Notes: generated by a model from the letters alone, not told the origin. A stretch of DNA of 64,000 nucleotides from Natrinema salifodinae (GCF_900110455.1 NZ_FOIS01000001.1:186001-250000); one strand, 5' to 3'; counted from the first letter of the stretch, positions 1-8,402 are shown. Program-made: numbers and translations.

Positions 1-558
1 GCTTGCGACGTCGACGGCGAACGGCTCGACGGTCCGGACGGCCTCGGCGACGTTGTCGGGCGTGAGTCCGCCCGCTAAGATCAGCGGCGAGTCGAGGTCA
101 GCGGCGGCCGTCCGGGTCCGGTCCCAATCGTGGGTCCGACCGGTCCCGCCGCCGCCGTCCTCGGCCGGCGTGTCGACGACGAAGCCGTCGACGATATCGT
201 CGTAGGTCTCGGCGGTCGGCGCGTCGTCGGCGTCGACCGCGAGCAAGAGTTCGACGTCGAGTCGCCCGCGCAGATAGGAGAGGTCGCCGGCCCGGCGCTC
301 GCCGTGGATCTGGATCGCGTCGGGTTCGATCTCGTCGACCAGGTCGATCGCGTTCGCGGGGTCGTCGGGCATCGTCACGAGGACGCTCGTCACGAACGGC
401 GGGGCTGCGGCCGCGAGCGACGCGGCCCGCTCGACCGAGACCTCTCGAGGCGTATCGACCGGGACGTCGCAGATGATGCCGACCGCGTCCGCGCCCGCGT
501 CGACGGCCGTTTCGAGATCCGCCTCGTTCGTGAGTCCGCAGATCTTCACGTGCGTCAT
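1..558 (-). CDS. trpF: Phosphoribosylanthranilate isomerase, C-terminus cut by window edge
   Basis: Reading leftward from the ATG at 558, the protein begins MTHVKICGLTNEADLETA. The KICGLT motif near the N-terminus carries the catalytic cysteine of TrpF and is diagnostic. The enzyme converts N-(5'-phosphoribosyl)anthranilate to CdRP in tryptophan synthesis. The frame stays open to position 1, so the end of the (beta/alpha)8 barrel lies outside the window. Its ATG overlaps the stop of trpD as ATGA, so the two genes are co-transcribed and probably translationally coupled. In haloarchaea trpE and trpG commonly follow, which would place them to the left of this window. Confidence 0.93.
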   Translation of the reverse strand, partial: MTHVKICGLTNEADLETAVDAGADAVGIICDVPVDTPREVSVERAASLAAAAPPFVTSVLVTMPDDPANAIDLVDEIEPDAIQIHGERRAGDLSYLRGRLDVELLLAVDADDAPTAETYDDIVDGFVVDTPAEDGGGGTGRTHDWDRTRTAAADLDSPLILAGGLTPDNVAEAVRTVEPFAVDVAS

Positions 559-1652
559 CGGCGCTCCGCCTCTACCCCTCCGTCCGCCTCGACCGCCTCC
601 GCCGTTGCATCCGAACCGCGGAGTTGGTCGAGCTTCGTCGCCGCCGAGCCGGAGTCGATGGCCTCCCGCGCCGCGTCGGCGCCCGCTTCGAGCGAGTCCG
701 CCTCGCCGGCGACGTAGATCGCCGCGCCGGCGTTCGCGAGGATGACGTCGCGTTTCGCGCCGGTCACGTCGCCCTCGACGATCCCGCGCATGTCGGCCGC
801 GTTCTCCGCGGGCGAGCCGCCGGCGATGTCCTCGATGTCGTGCTCCGCGAGCCCGAGGTCGGCGGGCTCGACGGTGTACTCCTCGACGGCGTCGCCGTCG
901 TCTCGCGGCTCCGCCGCTCGAGAGTTCGCGGAACTTCGTTCCGCGCAGACCTCGGCGACGACCGTCTCGCCGTGGATGGCGATCTCGTCGGTGCCCGCGC
1001 CGTGGACGACCAGCGCGCGCTCGATATCCATTCGGGATAGGGCTGCCGCGAGTACGGGAACGAGATCGGGATCGTAGACGCCGACGACCTGTGCGTCGGC
1101 ACCAGCGGGGTTGGTCAGCGGCCCGAGGACGTTGAAGATCGTCCGCATGCCGAGTTCCTTGCGCGGGCCGATGACGGCCTTCATCGCCGGGTGGAACACC
1201 GGCGCGAGCATGAAGCCGATGCCATCCGTTTCGATGGCCTCCTCGACGGCCGGCGGCTCGGCCTCGACGTTTACGCCGACTTCCTCGAGTACGTCCGCGC
1301 TGCCCGACGAGGAGGAAACCGAGTAGTTGCCGTGCTTGGCGACCGGCACGCCCGCGCCGGCGGTGACGATCGCGCTCGTCGTCGAGACGTTGATCGTATT
1401 GTAGTCGTCCCCGCCGGTCCCGCAGGTGTCGACCAGCGGCTCCCGGTCGGGCGAGATGGTCCGCGCGGCCCCGCGCATCCCCTCGGCGAAGCCGGCGATC
1501 TCGGCTTCGGTCTCGCCTTTCGCGCGCAGCGCCGCCAGCAGCGCGCCGATCTGTGCCTCCGTCGCGTCCTCGAAAACGGCCGTGGAAGCCGCTCGAGCGC
1601 CCGCTTGCGTGAGGTCGTCCCCCTCCGTGACTCGTTCGACGTACTCCTGCAT
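555..1652 (-). CDS. trpD: Anthranilate phosphoribosyltransferase
   Basis: A 365-residue protein starting MQEYVERVTEGDDL. It contains the PRPP-binding loop DTCGTGGDDYNTINVST, the following AKHGNYSVSS segment and GPRKELGMRTIFNVLGPLTNPA, all hallmarks of TrpD. It transfers phosphoribose from PRPP to anthranilate. The frame is open 13 codons further upstream, but those residues (MDITRQLRTLVFT) are not family-like, so the internal ATG at 1652 is preferred. An acidic insertion occurs around residues 260-285. The stop overlaps trpF (ATGA). A candidate promoter and operator lie at 1660-1712. Confidence 0.95.
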   Translation of the reverse strand: MQEYVERVTEGDDLTQAGARAASTAVFEDATEAQIGALLAALRAKGETEAEIAGFAEGMRGAARTISPDREPLVDTCGTGGDDYNTINVSTTSAIVTAGAGVPVAKHGNYSVSSSSGSADVLEEVGVNVEAEPPAVEEAIETDGIGFMLAPVFHPAMKAVIGPRKELGMRTIFNVLGPLTNPAGADAQVVGVYDPDLVPVLAAALSRMDIERALVVHGAGTDEIAIHGETVVAEVCAERSSANSRAAEPRDDGDAVEEYTVEPADLGLAEHDIEDIAGGSPAENAADMRGIVEGDVTGAKRDVILANAGAAIYVAGEADSLEAGADAAREAIDSGSAATKLDQLRGSDATAEAVEADGGVEAERR

Positions 1653-1659
1653 AGTGAAC

Positions 1660-1712
1660 ACCAATGTACGTAGTTGTCTTGTGATGTCCAAATGAGTACA
1701 TCAACTTAAGCG
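1660..1712 (-). promoter_or_regulatory. Candidate trp promoter with inverted TGTAC half-sites
   Basis: Between trpD and a TTAAG-containing TATA-like stretch near 1703-1709 lie TGTAC at 1665-1669 and GTACA at 1696-1700. They form an inverted pair separated by 26 bases. TGTACA-type boxes are known operators of the archaeal TrpY regulator in methanogens. Whether a haloarchaeal equivalent binds here is inference. Confidence 0.3.
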
Positions 1713-1840
1713 TATCGACGGTGGTGCGTGGGTTCGACTCGCGTACGGCGTCCGATTCGAAACCTTCAATTAGGGTCGGCAGCAACGATTGAGTGCAGGC
1801 GAGGTGGCGACGGACGCCACGAACGAAAGCGAAACCAGGC

Positions 1841-1915
1841 GGGTTGGTGGTCTAGTCTGGTTATGACACCTCCTTGACATGGAGGAGGTCGGCAGTTCAA
1901 ATCTGCCCCAACCCA
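1841..1915 (+). tRNA. tRNA-Val (anticodon GAC)
   Basis: A cloverleaf can be drawn by eye. The acceptor GGGTTGG (1841-1847) pairs with CCAACCC (1908-1914), with A as discriminator. The D arm follows. The anticodon stem CCTCC/GGAGG holds loop TTGACAT, giving anticodon GAC (Val). The T arm is GGCAG-TTCAAAT-CTGCC (1891-1907). CCA is not encoded and no intron is seen. The 3' end is repeated downstream at 2007-2027. Confidence 0.95.
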
Positions 1916-1962
1916 TTACTTCTGTCGCGAGCAAACCCGCGAGCGACGGCGTCGTGACGTTT

Positions 1963-2027
1963 GGCAGATTTGAATCAGGGAGTGAAGCGAAGCGGAACGA
2001 CCGTGGTTCAAATCTGTCCCAACCCAT
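1963..2027 (+). repeat. Displaced copy of tRNA-Val 3' end plus inverted T-arm segment
   Basis: Bases 2007-2027 repeat the tRNA T-loop-to-acceptor sequence of 1896-1916 with 20 of 21 identities. Bases 1963-1974 (GGCAGATTTGAA) are the exact reverse complement of the T-arm at 1896-1907, so the two can form an imperfect hairpin. A tRNA 3' tail displaced by about 110 bp is typical of the scar of an integrative element that used the tRNA as its att site. Confidence 0.6.
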
Positions 2028-2276
2028 TTTTCGAGCGCTAACACGCGAGGAGCGACGCGACGAACGAATCGCTCAAAAGCCGTACTGTTCGTTCTCCGCG
2101 CGACGATTCCTCCCTCGAACGCGGACGACCAGGCGACGCGTTCTCTCCTAGTCGTGCCGGACGAGATGCCTGACGAGTCCGGTCGTGTTTTCGGCGTCGA
2201 CAGTGCTGATGTGTGACACAGGTGCACTGTTGCCGCGACCGAACGGTACAAAACCTCGTGACGACTGGGCCGGGAC

Positions 2277-3185
2277 ATGGAAGTCGTCGGTCGTCTGGTG
2301 GCGCTGCTCGTGATCCTTCTGGTCGGGGCGGGGCTGCGGACGACCGGCGTGTTGACCAAGCAACGGACCGCGTTGCTGAACGACGTCGCGTACTACATCG
2401 CGCTCCCGGCGCTGATCTTCGTCTCGACGTACGATCGTTCCATCGGCGCGCTCCTCTCGCCCGCGCTGCTGGGTGGGCTCCTCGCCGTATTGCTCGGAAC
2501 CGCGAGCGTCGCCTGGCTGGTCCATCGCCACCGGGACTCGACCGCGCGCCGGAGCGTGGCGATCGTCCAGTCGTACCACTCGAACCTGGGCTATCTCGGG
2601 CTCCCGCTGGTCGCCGCGACGTTCGACCAGTCGGTGACGGCGATCGCGAGCGTCGTGTTGGGGGTCGTCTCGCTGGCCCAGGTGCCGCTGACGGTCGTCG
2701 TGCTCTCGACGTTCAACGGGACCGACGCCTCGATCGCGCGGGAACTCCGTGGACTCGCGACCAACCCCGTCTTGCTGACGCTGCTGGCCGGACTCGCCGT
2801 CGGCTCTCTGGGCCTGGTGATCCCGTCGCCCGTCGCGACCGGGCTCGACGCCGTCGGCTCGCTCGCGCTCCCCGTCGCACTGCTCTGTGTCGGGGCCTCT
2901 CTGGAGGTCGACCTGCCATCGGTCGACGTCGGGGCGACGGCCACCGTCGTCGCGGTCAAGATCGGCGTGATGCCGGTCCTCGCCTGGGCCGTCTTCTCCA
3001 CGCTGGCCGTCGACGCGACCACGTTCACCGCCTGCGTGGTGATGCTCGGGACGCCGACCGCCGTCTCGACGTTCGTCTTCGCGAGCGAACTCGGCGGCGA
3101 CCGGGAGTTCGCGTCGCTGAACGTCTTCGTGACGACCCTGGTCTCGGTCGCGACGCTATTCGTGTTGATCGCGCTGGTCAGCTAG
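2277..3185 (+). CDS. AEC-family (auxin efflux carrier-like) permease
   Basis: A 302-residue, almost entirely hydrophobic protein with about ten predicted membrane segments and no signal peptide. The N-terminal half has GAGLRTTGVLTKQRTALLNDVAYYIALPALIF and the central YHSNLGYLGLPLV motif, characteristic of the Mem_trans/AEC fold. AEC members move organic anions or related small acids. The substrate cannot be told from sequence. The gene stands alone. It starts at an ATG shortly after the displaced tRNA tail and shares no operon with its neighbours. Confidence 0.82.
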   Translation: MEVVGRLVALLVILLVGAGLRTTGVLTKQRTALLNDVAYYIALPALIFVSTYDRSIGALLSPALLGGLLAVLLGTASVAWLVHRHRDSTARRSVAIVQSYHSNLGYLGLPLVAATFDQSVTAIASVVLGVVSLAQVPLTVVVLSTFNGTDASIARELRGLATNPVLLTLLAGLAVGSLGLVIPSPVATGLDAVGSLALPVALLCVGASLEVDLPSVDVGATATVVAVKIGVMPVLAWAVFSTLAVDATTFTACVVMLGTPTAVSTFVFASELGGDREFASLNVFVTTLVSVATLFVLIALVS

Positions 3186-3243
3186 TCTGCGAGCAGAAAC
3201 CGAACCAGAACGGAGAGTCGAAGCGGTCGGTACCGATGTGCTG

Positions 3244-4077
3244 TTAGCTCGAGAAGAATCGCTTGAGTCGACCGAGCAGACCGGGTTCGTCGGAAGCGTC
3301 TCCGTTCGCATCGCTCGCATCGTCGCCAGCGTCGCGGTCGATCGATCCGGCGAGCGGCTCGGCGTCGTCGGAGACGCCGGCGCCGCCGGTTCCTGTCTCC
3401 AGATCGTCGATCGAGAGGTCGACATCGTCAATCTCGGGCGTCGACTCGCGGCCCTCGCCGGCCTCGGCTGCGCGGACATCCGCGCCGGTAACGGTCCCCG
3501 CTTCGACGCGGGCGGCGAGTTCGTCGATCGAAGCGTCGTCGGGGAGTGAAGACGCGGCCGCGTCGATCGACGACGCAGCTGCGGATTCCGACGACCCCGA
3601 TTCGGACGTCGATTCGGATTCGGGTTCTGGTGTGGGTGCGGTGGTGGTCGCGTCCACGGCGTCGGTCGCATCGGTGTTGGTGGCGTCCGTTTCGGTCGTC
3701 CGGTCGCCGTCGCCACCGTTGTCACCAGCGTCGTCGACGTCGGTATCGGACGGCGCATCGGCGGTGTCAGTCGCGGTCTCCTCGACGGCGGTCTCGGCCT
3801 CGTCGGGGTCGGGGATGTCGTCCTCGTCGAACTCGGTCGTGACGGACTCGTCGGAGTCGCTCGTCGGGGTCGTGACGGTCGCGGAGGGCGCGTCGTCAGC
3901 GTCCGTCGGCTCCGATTCCGTCTCGTCGAGCGAGTCGAGGATGTCGTCGACGCTCTGCTCGGAGACGACGCGTTGCGGACCGCCGGCGGGCTCGAGGCCG
4001 CCGCTCGAGCGGTCGGTGTCGGCGTCGTCGTCCGCCTCGTCATCGGTCGCGGCGGAGGGTGAGTGCTCGTCGCTCAT
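3244..4077 (-). CDS. Acidic, low-complexity haloarchaeal protein
   Basis: A 277-residue protein dominated by D, E, S, T and A, with long runs such as DDEADDDADTD, so it is probably disordered. Two short ordered-looking segments stand out: VSEQSVDDILDSLDE near residues 37-51 and a basic amphipathic C-terminus, GLLGRLKRFFSS. The latter could associate with a membrane or partner protein. There is no signal peptide and no recognisable domain. I do not recognise a function. It is on the same strand as the YihY-like gene upstream, 82 bases away. Confidence 0.65.
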   Translation of the reverse strand: MSDEHSPSAATDDEADDDADTDRSSGGLEPAGGPQRVVSEQSVDDILDSLDETESEPTDADDAPSATVTTPTSDSDESVTTEFDEDDIPDPDEAETAVEETATDTADAPSDTDVDDAGDNGGDGDRTTETDATNTDATDAVDATTTAPTPEPESESTSESGSSESAAASSIDAAASSLPDDASIDELAARVEAGTVTGADVRAAEAGEGRESTPEIDDVDLSIDDLETGTGGAGVSDDAEPLAGSIDRDAGDDASDANGDASDEPGLLGRLKRFFSS

Positions 4078-4159
4078 ACTGGTGGTCTGACGCTGCCGGG
4101 GACATAATCTTTCCCCTGAACGGACGTTTCAAGGAACGAACGTGTCGTCGACGGTCCGA

Positions 4160-4942
4160 CTACTCGGCGATCATGGGATGGCCGCGAACGACGTTGAGCA
4201 CGGCGCCGACGAGGATGATGATCCCGGCGAAGTAGAGCCAGGTGACGAACAGGAGGATGGCCCCGACCGCGCCGTAGGCCTCGTACTGGCCGGCGTTCGC
4301 GGCGTAGAGCTGGAACCCCGCCTGGAGGACCGTCCAGCCGACGGCGGCGAAGATCGCGCCCGGGAGGACGTCGGTCAGCGTAACGGGGATCGGCGGCAGG
4401 ACGTAGTAAATCGGCAAAAAGACGAGGACGAGCCCGCCCAGCAGGGCGAGCCAGCCGAGCAGGCCGGCAAACGGAACGGTGTCGGCGACGAGCCGAAGCA
4501 TCGCGCCGATCCCGACCATCAGCCCGAGCGCGCCCGCGCCGGCGACGATCACGGTCAGTCCGTCCGTGATCTGGTCGACCAGCGTCTCTTCGGCCACCTC
4601 GTCGTAGACCTTGTCGAACGCCAGGCTGAGTCCGCGGAAGACCTTGAGCGCACCCCAGGTGGCGACGGCGAGCCCGACCGCGGTCGCCTCGGCGCGCCCG
4701 GACTCGGTCGTCAGCGCCTCGGTCACCAACTCCTCGCCGGCCGCCGGGAGGAAGTCGCCGGCGACCATCACCAGGCGCTGGGCGGCTTGCTCGCCGCCGA
4801 CCAGCGAGCCGACGACGAGCGCGAGCAGGATCAGCGGGATCAGCGAGACGAAGGCGTAGTAGGCGAAGCCGGCCGCGAGAAAGGTCAGGTCGCGGTCGCT
4901 CGCCGTCCGATAGACCGCGGTGAGCGTCCCTGAGACGTCCAT
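4160..4942 (-). CDS. YihY/BrkB-like integral membrane protein
   Basis: A 260-residue protein with six hydrophobic segments. The N-terminal signature DLTFLAAGFAYYAFVSLIPLILL matches the YihY/virulence factor BrkB family, once misannotated as RNase BN. Later segments include GLTVIVAGAGALGLMVG and AVGAILLFVTWLYFAGIIILVGA, the latter being the conserved last-helix signature. Members are inner-membrane proteins with no agreed molecular function. The start is the ATG at 4942. It may be co-transcribed with the acidic protein that follows. Confidence 0.85.
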   Translation of the reverse strand: MDVSGTLTAVYRTASDRDLTFLAAGFAYYAFVSLIPLILLALVVGSLVGGEQAAQRLVMVAGDFLPAAGEELVTEALTTESGRAEATAVGLAVATWGALKVFRGLSLAFDKVYDEVAEETLVDQITDGLTVIVAGAGALGLMVGIGAMLRLVADTVPFAGLLGWLALLGGLVLVFLPIYYVLPPIPVTLTDVLPGAIFAAVGWTVLQAGFQLYAANAGQYEAYGAVGAILLFVTWLYFAGIIILVGAVLNVVRGHPMIAE

Positions 4943-5041
4943 CGTATCAGGGCTGTACGGAGCGTCCGCCTAAGAACCTGTGAGTCGTTCGCAGTTTCTG
5001 GGGCCGGCTCGTCGGGACGTCCGCGTCACGTCCGGCGGCCG

Positions 5042-5794
5042 TCACCACTCCCGACAGAAGTTCTGGGCCGCGTACACCGACCCGTCCTCGGCGATGTAGA
5101 CGCCCACGCCGGCCCGATCCCACGCCGGCGTCTCGCCCTCCTCGAGGATCGCCTGGCGGTGCTCGGTCGAGTTCATCCACTGGTTCACCAGGCCGGTCGC
5201 GAGGGCCTCGCCGGTTCGGTAGCGGACGGGGTCACCGCCCCCGCCCGGTCGCTCGACGGGGCGGTCGACCCACGTCATGGCGATGTTTTCGCCGTAGGCG
5301 TGACAGTAGTCGTCGACGCCCTGGAACCGGTCGTACGGTCCCTCCCCGTCGGGGTTCCGGTGGGCGAAGTAGTCGCGCTGGGCCATGTCGTGACTGTGTG
5401 CACGTGCGACGGACGCGACCGTGCCGTCCCACCCGATCGGATCGAGGCCGCGCTCGGTCCGGCGCTCGTTGACCTCGGCGTGGACGAAGTCCTCGACCGT
5501 CGGAGAGCGGACGACCTCGACGTCGGTCTCGTAGCTCGAATTCCCCGGGTCGTCGGGATCGGTCGTCGCGGGATCGCGCTCGCCGGCCGGCGGCGGATCG
5601 GAGCTGGGCGTCGGCGCGTCGTCGACGCCGACCCCGGCGAGCAGTTGGGGCGCGAACAGCGCGGTCCCGAGCGCGAGCGAGCAGACGAGGGCAACGGCGA
5701 CGAGGAAGTTCACCAGGCCGCGCACCAGCGCGCGGTCCCGGCTCTCGTCGGTGCCGGTCGAGACCCGAACTGTTGCGGGTCGCCGTCGATCCAT
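5042..5794 (-). CDS. Membrane-anchored CAP (SCP/PR1-like) domain protein
   Basis: A 250-residue protein. An N-terminal hydrophobic helix (about residues 25-52, LVNFLVAVALVCSLALGTAL) suggests a signal anchor or signal peptide. A D/P-rich linker follows. The C-terminal 140 residues form a CAP domain with FVHAEVNERRTERGLDPIGW, ARAHSHDMAQRDYFAHRNPD, GENIA and the closing AAQNFCREW. The conserved His and Glu of the CAP cavity are present (HSHDM, HRNPDG, GENIA). Two cysteines (DDYCHAYGEN and QNFCREW) may form a disulfide. CAP proteins are extracellular and their roles vary, so none is assigned. Confidence 0.85.
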   Translation of the reverse strand: MDRRRPATVRVSTGTDESRDRALVRGLVNFLVAVALVCSLALGTALFAPQLLAGVGVDDAPTPSSDPPPAGERDPATTDPDDPGNSSYETDVEVVRSPTVEDFVHAEVNERRTERGLDPIGWDGTVASVARAHSHDMAQRDYFAHRNPDGEGPYDRFQGVDDYCHAYGENIAMTWVDRPVERPGGGGDPVRYRTGEALATGLVNQWMNSTEHRQAILEEGETPAWDRAGVGVYIAEDGSVYAAQNFCREW

Positions 5795-5910
5795 CGGATC
5801 GACTATCCCGACCTCGATACAAGACGGTCGCGATCCCTTACAGTTACTGAGAGACGATTGTCAGGACGTGAATAGTGAGAATCGTGCAGTCGTCGCCATC
5901 GCGAGCACGA

Positions 5911-6234
5911 CTACGACGCGGGATTCGACGCGTCGGCGCCGGTGCCGAAGATGGTTTCGTGAATCCCGATGACGAGCCCCGGCACGACGGCCATGAACAG
6001 GTGTTCCTCAAGCGGGATGCCGGCAATGTCGATCCCCGTTCTGAGTTTGATATCGAAGACGCCGACCGCGAGGGTGTACCGGTCCCAGGCGTAGGCGATG
6101 GGGTACAGCGCGAGGATGGTTACCGCCGCCTTGTCCAGCGCGTTCGCGCGACGGAGCAAGAGAGCGGCGACGGTCCCCCAGAACAGTTCGGTCACGAGGT
6201 AGGTGTACCGACCGAAGACGCTGATATCGCGCAT
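5911..6234 (-). CDS. Lycopene-cyclase-domain small membrane protein
   Basis: A 107-residue protein with three hydrophobic helices. The segment WDRYTLAVGVFDIKLRTGI followed by GIPLEEHLFMAVVPG matches the heterodimeric-type lycopene cyclase domain (CrtYc/CrtYd/CarR), including the Pro-Leu-Glu-Glu core. A full haloarchaeal CrtY carries two such repeats, while this protein has only one. It could be a subunit of a heterodimeric cyclase or a diverged relative. No other carotenoid gene is nearby. It is divergent from the CBS-HPF gene, with about 108 bases between the two starts. Confidence 0.7.
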   Translation of the reverse strand: MRDISVFGRYTYLVTELFWGTVAALLLRRANALDKAAVTILALYPIAYAWDRYTLAVGVFDIKLRTGIDIAGIPLEEHLFMAVVPGLVIGIHETIFGTGADASNPAS

Positions 6235-6298
6235 CGAACCGGGCCTTCCACGGCCGGTGCAAAAAGTCCGGCCCCCATCGCCACCCGGATAAAAACGG

Positions 6299-6318
6299 GC
6301 CGTACGTTAAATACCTCG
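6299..6318 (+). promoter_or_regulatory. Promoter of the CBS-HPF gene
   Basis: TTAAATA at 6307-6313 lies 30-36 bases before the ATG at 6343. This spacing predicts a very short leader, the usual haloarchaeal arrangement. A second A-rich element, GGATAAAAAC, lies just upstream. Confidence 0.45.
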
Positions 6319-6342
6319 GCCCCGGTACGTCTCCGTAGAAGG

Positions 6343-7500
6343 ATGAATATCGCTGATATCGCCACTACGGAGTTCATCGAAGTCGACGTCGGCACGCGCA
6401 TGGGGAAGGTCCGTTCTACCTTCGAAGACGGCAACCCCAAAGGGATCATCGTCACCGACGACGGGGACTACGAGGGTGTCATCAGCGAGCGGGAAGTCCT
6501 CCAGTCGCACGTCGAGGACGACGCCAAGGTGGCGGCGCTGATCAAACCCAGCCGGAACTCGCCGGCGCCCAAGGTCGACCGGGACGAGGATGTCCGGGAG
6601 ACCGCACGAGTGCTGATCGAGAGCAACGCGAAGGTCGCACCGGTCTTCGAAAACGGTGAACTCTGGGGCGTCATCACCGACGACGCGATCCTCGAGGCGG
6701 TCCTCGAGAACCTGGATACGCTCACCGTCGAAGACATCTACACGAACGACCCGGTCACGATCGAGGAGGACGACGGGGTCGGCCGGGCGATCAACTACCT
6801 GCGGGAACACGGCATCTCCCGGCTGCCGGTGCTCAACGAGAACGGCTACCTCTCCGGCGTCGTGACGACCCACGACATCGCCGATTTCGTCATCCGCAAG
6901 AGCAACTCGACGACGACCGGCGATCGGGTCGGCGACACCCAGCGGATGCTCGACGTCCCCGTCTACGACATCATGAACAGCCCCGTCGAGACGACGACGC
7001 TCGACGCCACCGCCCAGGAGGCCGTCGAGACGATGCTCGACAACGACTACGCGGGGCTGATGGTCACGCCCAAGGACGACGACCGCGTCGTCATCGGGGT
7101 CATCACCAAGACGGACGTCCTCCGCGCGCTGACGTTCACCGAGGAGGAACGGATGGACGTTCAGATCACCAACATCTCGATGCTCGATACCATCACCCGA
7201 GAGGGAGTCGTCGAGAGCATCCAAGATGTCACCGACAAGTACCAGGACATGCAGGTCCAACACGCCCACGTCCGGTTCAAGGAACACCAGGAGAAACTCC
7301 GCGGCACGCCGCTGATCCACTGCCAGATCCGCCTGCGGACCAACAAGGGTCAGGTCGCCGGCACCGGCGAGGGGTACGGCGCGGAGAACGCCTTCCGCGT
7401 CGCCCTCGACAAACTCGAGCGTAACGTCTTGGAGGTCAAGGGCGTCACCAGCGACGAGGAGTACCGCGGTCAGCTCCTGCGGAAGCTGAACGAACTCTGA
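6343..7500 (+). CDS. Four-CBS-domain protein with HPF/RaiA-like C-terminal domain
   Basis: A 385-residue protein, starting MNIADIATTEF after a good TATA box. The frame is open further upstream, but that sequence is antisense to the lycopene-cyclase gene. Residues 1 to about 270 hold four CBS motifs, recognisable by repeated G(I/V)ITxxD-type endings (GIIVTDDGDYEGVI, GVITDDAIL, GVVTTHDIADFVI, GVITKTDVLRAL). CBS pairs bind adenine nucleotides. From about residue 270 the pattern MDVQITNIS, then a helix, LIHCQIRLRTNKG, and AFRVALDKLERNV follows the beta-alpha-beta-beta-beta-alpha order and key residues of the ribosome hibernation factor HPF/RaiA. A nucleotide-sensing ribosome-inactivating role is inference. 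Confidence 0.82.
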   Translation: MNIADIATTEFIEVDVGTRMGKVRSTFEDGNPKGIIVTDDGDYEGVISEREVLQSHVEDDAKVAALIKPSRNSPAPKVDRDEDVRETARVLIESNAKVAPVFENGELWGVITDDAILEAVLENLDTLTVEDIYTNDPVTIEEDDGVGRAINYLREHGISRLPVLNENGYLSGVVTTHDIADFVIRKSNSTTTGDRVGDTQRMLDVPVYDIMNSPVETTTLDATAQEAVETMLDNDYAGLMVTPKDDDRVVIGVITKTDVLRALTFTEEERMDVQITNISMLDTITREGVVESIQDVTDKYQDMQVQHAHVRFKEHQEKLRGTPLIHCQIRLRTNKGQVAGTGEGYGAENAFRVALDKLERNVLEVKGVTSDEEYRGQLLRKLNEL

Positions 7501-7613
7501 TCGGAACGGAACCCGAGTTAGCGCTCCGTAACACGCTTTTTCTGTTCTCGTTCACGGGACCAGTCGTCGGTTGCCGACAGCGCGACGACAGGATACGGCG
7601 CACCGCCGCGGCC

Positions 7614-8327
7614 TCAGGACCGGACCGTCTCGTCGCCGCCTGCAAGGCCGGTATCGGTGATCCGGAACTGGACCGACTCCCCCGCCGGCTTCGAGCGGTG
7701 TTTCTCGAGGGTCGCGCGCCGCTTGCCGCCGCGGAACCGCTCGATCCGGACGACCGCGCCGGTCCAGTGCTCCAAGGTGTTGCCGCCGAGCGCCCGCGTG
7801 CGGTCCGAGTCCGGATCGGCGAACACCTGGTTCGTCAGGACGACGGCCAGGTCGTGTTTGCGCGCCAGCGAGAGTAGATGGGTCACCTGGCGGGTGACGT
7901 TTCGCAGCGCCTCGCCCTCGTCGCCGTCGGCGGTGCGCTCGAGTCGGTAGAAGCCGGTCGCGCTGTCTAACACGATCAAGTCCGCGCGCCCGGCGAACTC
8001 CTCGGCGTCGCGGACGGCCTCGGACTGCTCCTCGAAATCGAGCGCGTCCTCGATGACGATCCGCGAGGCGACGGTCTCGACGTCGTCGGCTCGGCCGTCG
8101 GTTTTCGCGTCTAACAGCTGCTGGAAGCGGTCGACCGAGACCCCCTCAGTATCGATGTAGACGACGGTCCCGCCGTCGACCGCCGTCTCGACGGCCGCCG
8201 ACAGCGCGAGGTTCGTCTTCCCGGCGGCCGGCGGGCCGTACAACTGCGTGACGGTCCCGCGCTCGAATCCCCCACCGAGCAACTCGTCGACCGGGGTACA
8301 GCCGGTCGAAATCGCCTCGTCGGTCAC
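7614..8327 (-). CDS. radB: DNA repair and recombination protein RadB
   Basis: A 237-residue RecA-fold protein starting MTDEAISTGCTPVDELLGGG. Walker A is GPPAAGKT and Walker B is LIVLDSA. The lack of the N-terminal DNA-binding domain found in RadA is typical of RadB, a euryarchaeal recombinase paralog that acts as a mediator of RadA. A TTTTTG stretch at 8350-8356 on the opposite strand sits where its TATA box would be. It is divergent from a RuvC/YqgF-like gene, which suggests a shared role in DNA repair. Confidence 0.93.
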   Translation of the reverse strand: MTDEAISTGCTPVDELLGGGFERGTVTQLYGPPAAGKTNLALSAAVETAVDGGTVVYIDTEGVSVDRFQQLLDAKTDGRADDVETVASRIVIEDALDFEEQSEAVRDAEEFAGRADLIVLDSATGFYRLERTADGDEGEALRNVTRQVTHLLSLARKHDLAVVLTNQVFADPDSDRTRALGGNTLEHWTGAVVRIERFRGGKRRATLEKHRSKPAGESVQFRITDTGLAGGDETVRS

Positions 8328-8393
8328 GGTTCGAGTTGGCCCGGTACGAGCAAAAAGGCCCCGGAACGGGTCGACGGGGCGATCCGTTCGCGT

Positions 8394-8402
8394 ACGTTTA
8401 TT
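8394..8402 (+). promoter_or_regulatory. TATA box of the RuvC/YqgF-like gene
   Basis: TTTATT at 8397-8402 lies 25-30 bases before the GTG start at 8427. This predicts a leaderless transcript and supports the GTG as the real start. Confidence 0.45.
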
